Shown here piece after piece: positions 63,311 through 64,000 of a stretch of DNA of 64,000 nucleotides. The stretch lies in the NCBI RefSeq assembly GCF_963422335.1, contig NZ_OY729424.1:5518001-5582000 (forward strand). Direction: 5' to 3'. A program made the translations under genes and the position numbers. The stretch comes from an uncultured Roseateles sp. GTDB lineage: Bacteria > Pseudomonadota > Gammaproteobacteria > Burkholderiales > Burkholderiaceae_C. Every line of letters starts with the position of its first letter. Position 1 is the first letter of the stretch. Under the pieces are notes generated by a model. It was not told the origin of the DNA. It made no database searches and saw only the letters and a program-made list of their open reading frames with translations.

Positions 63311-64000
63311 ATGGCCTATCTGATCCCGCGCTACGACCCCGCGATCGTCGCCGCCTCGTTGCTGATCGCCAGCTTCGCGGCCTATGTCACCCTCGATCTG
63401 GCTCAGCGGGTGCGTGCCGAAGACCTTGCCGTGGCGCGCGCCTGGTGGATAGGCGGCTCCGTCACCATGGGCACCGGCATCTGGTCCATGCACTTCGTCG
63501 GCATGCTGGCCTACGCCCTGCCAATTCCGCTGGGCTATACCGGCCTGCTGACCCTGATGTCCTGGGTGGCGGCCGTCGGCACCTCGGCCGTGGCGCTGTG
63601 GCTGGCCGGGCGCGGACAACTGACCCTGGGCCGGCTGGCCGGCGGCGCCCTGCTGATGGGGGCCGGCATCTGCGCCATGCACTACACCGGCATGGCCGCG
63701 CTGGACATGGCGCCACCCATCGTCTGGCGCTGGTCGCTGGTGGCGGCCTCGGTGGCCATTGCCGTTGGCGCCTCGGCCGCCGCGCTGCTGATCTTCTTCT
63801 GGCTGCGCCGCTTTGGCGAGCAGGGCGACAAGCGCTACCAGGCCCTGGCCGCGCTGGTGATGGGCGCGGCCATCAGCGGTATGCACTACACCGGCATGGC
63901 CGCCGCCCAGTTCCCCGAGAGCAGCCTGTGCCTGAGCAGCAGCGCGCTCGGTGGCGATCAGCTCGGCACGCTGGTGATACTGGCCTCGACCGTGCTGCTG
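63311..64000 (+). CDS. MHYT-domain membrane signalling protein, N-terminal part (cut by window edge)
   Basis: 230 codons are visible, and the frame is open at the right edge. Seven or so hydrophobic helices contain three MHYT-type motifs: WSMHFVGM, CAMHYTGM and SGMHYTGM. The MHYT domain is proposed to bind copper and to sense O2, CO or NO. In this family it is usually followed by PAS, GGDEF and EAL domains, so another c-di-GMP protein is expected beyond the window. Confidence 0.88.
   Translation, partial: MAYLIPRYDPAIVAASLLIASFAAYVTLDLAQRVRAEDLAVARAWWIGGSVTMGTGIWSMHFVGMLAYALPIPLGYTGLLTLMSWVAAVGTSAVALWLAGRGQLTLGRLAGGALLMGAGICAMHYTGMAALDMAPPIVWRWSLVAASVAIAVGASAAALLIFFWLRRFGEQGDKRYQALAALVMGAAISGMHYTGMAAAQFPESSLCLSSSALGGDQLGTLVILASTVLL

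Overview
The window is GC-rich DNA, nearly fully coding, from a motile Gram-negative bacterium. FlhDC, FlhF/FlhG, FliB, a CheZ-type phosphatase and many methyl-accepting chemotaxis proteins (MCPs) on one locus fit a betaproteobacterium of the order Burkholderiales, probably near the Roseateles/Rubrivivax/Leptothrix group. The genus is inference. About three quarters of the window is one motility and chemotaxis superlocus.

Layout. 1-383: N-terminus of a membrane signalling protein, cut by the left edge. 567-7525: three plus-strand signalling genes, a hybrid kinase with Hpt, a REC-PAS-GGDEF-EAL protein and a second diguanylate cyclase. 7522-15420 (minus): flhB-flhA-flhF-flhG-fliA followed by a soluble MCP. 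15573-18443 (minus): motA-motB-cheY-cheZ. 18685-21595 (minus): flhD-flhC-fliB and a membrane-anchored methyltransferase. 22252-27550 (plus): two flagellins, fliD, fliS, fliT and a YcgR-like PilZ protein. 27572-28520: two type IV pseudopilin genes. 28621-28944 (minus): fliE. 29155-40561 (plus): fliF-G-H-I-J-K, an intrinsic terminator, then fliL-M-N-O-P-Q-R. 40686-43864: two unrelated proline-linker lipoproteins of unknown function. 43934-45711 (minus): a NarL-type response regulator and its REC-bearing kinase. 46014-59678 (plus): a CheZ-like gene, cheY, cheA, an MCP, cheW and four more MCPs. 59691-64000: an FtsX-type permease, a DODA-type dioxygenase and the start of an MHYT-domain protein.

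How it fits together. FlhDC is the expected master activator. It should drive the export, basal body and fliA genes. FliA (sigma-28) then drives the late genes, and I see sigma-28-like promoters in front of motA, fliC1 and fliD. FlhF and an FlhG-like protein would set flagellar position and number, although the FlhG-like protein has lost its ATP-binding P-loop. FliB, and perhaps the methyltransferase after it, would modify flagellin. CheA, CheW and the MCP array signal through two CheY proteins, each next to a CheZ-type gene. The GGDEF/EAL proteins and the YcgR homologue connect c-di-GMP to motor braking.

No flg rod/hook genes, cheR, cheB, cheD, tRNA, rRNA, CRISPR array or transposase is visible. 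The least explained parts are the lipoprotein pair at 40.7-43.9 kb, the degenerate FlhG, the second CheZ-like protein and the methyltransferase in the flhDC operon.
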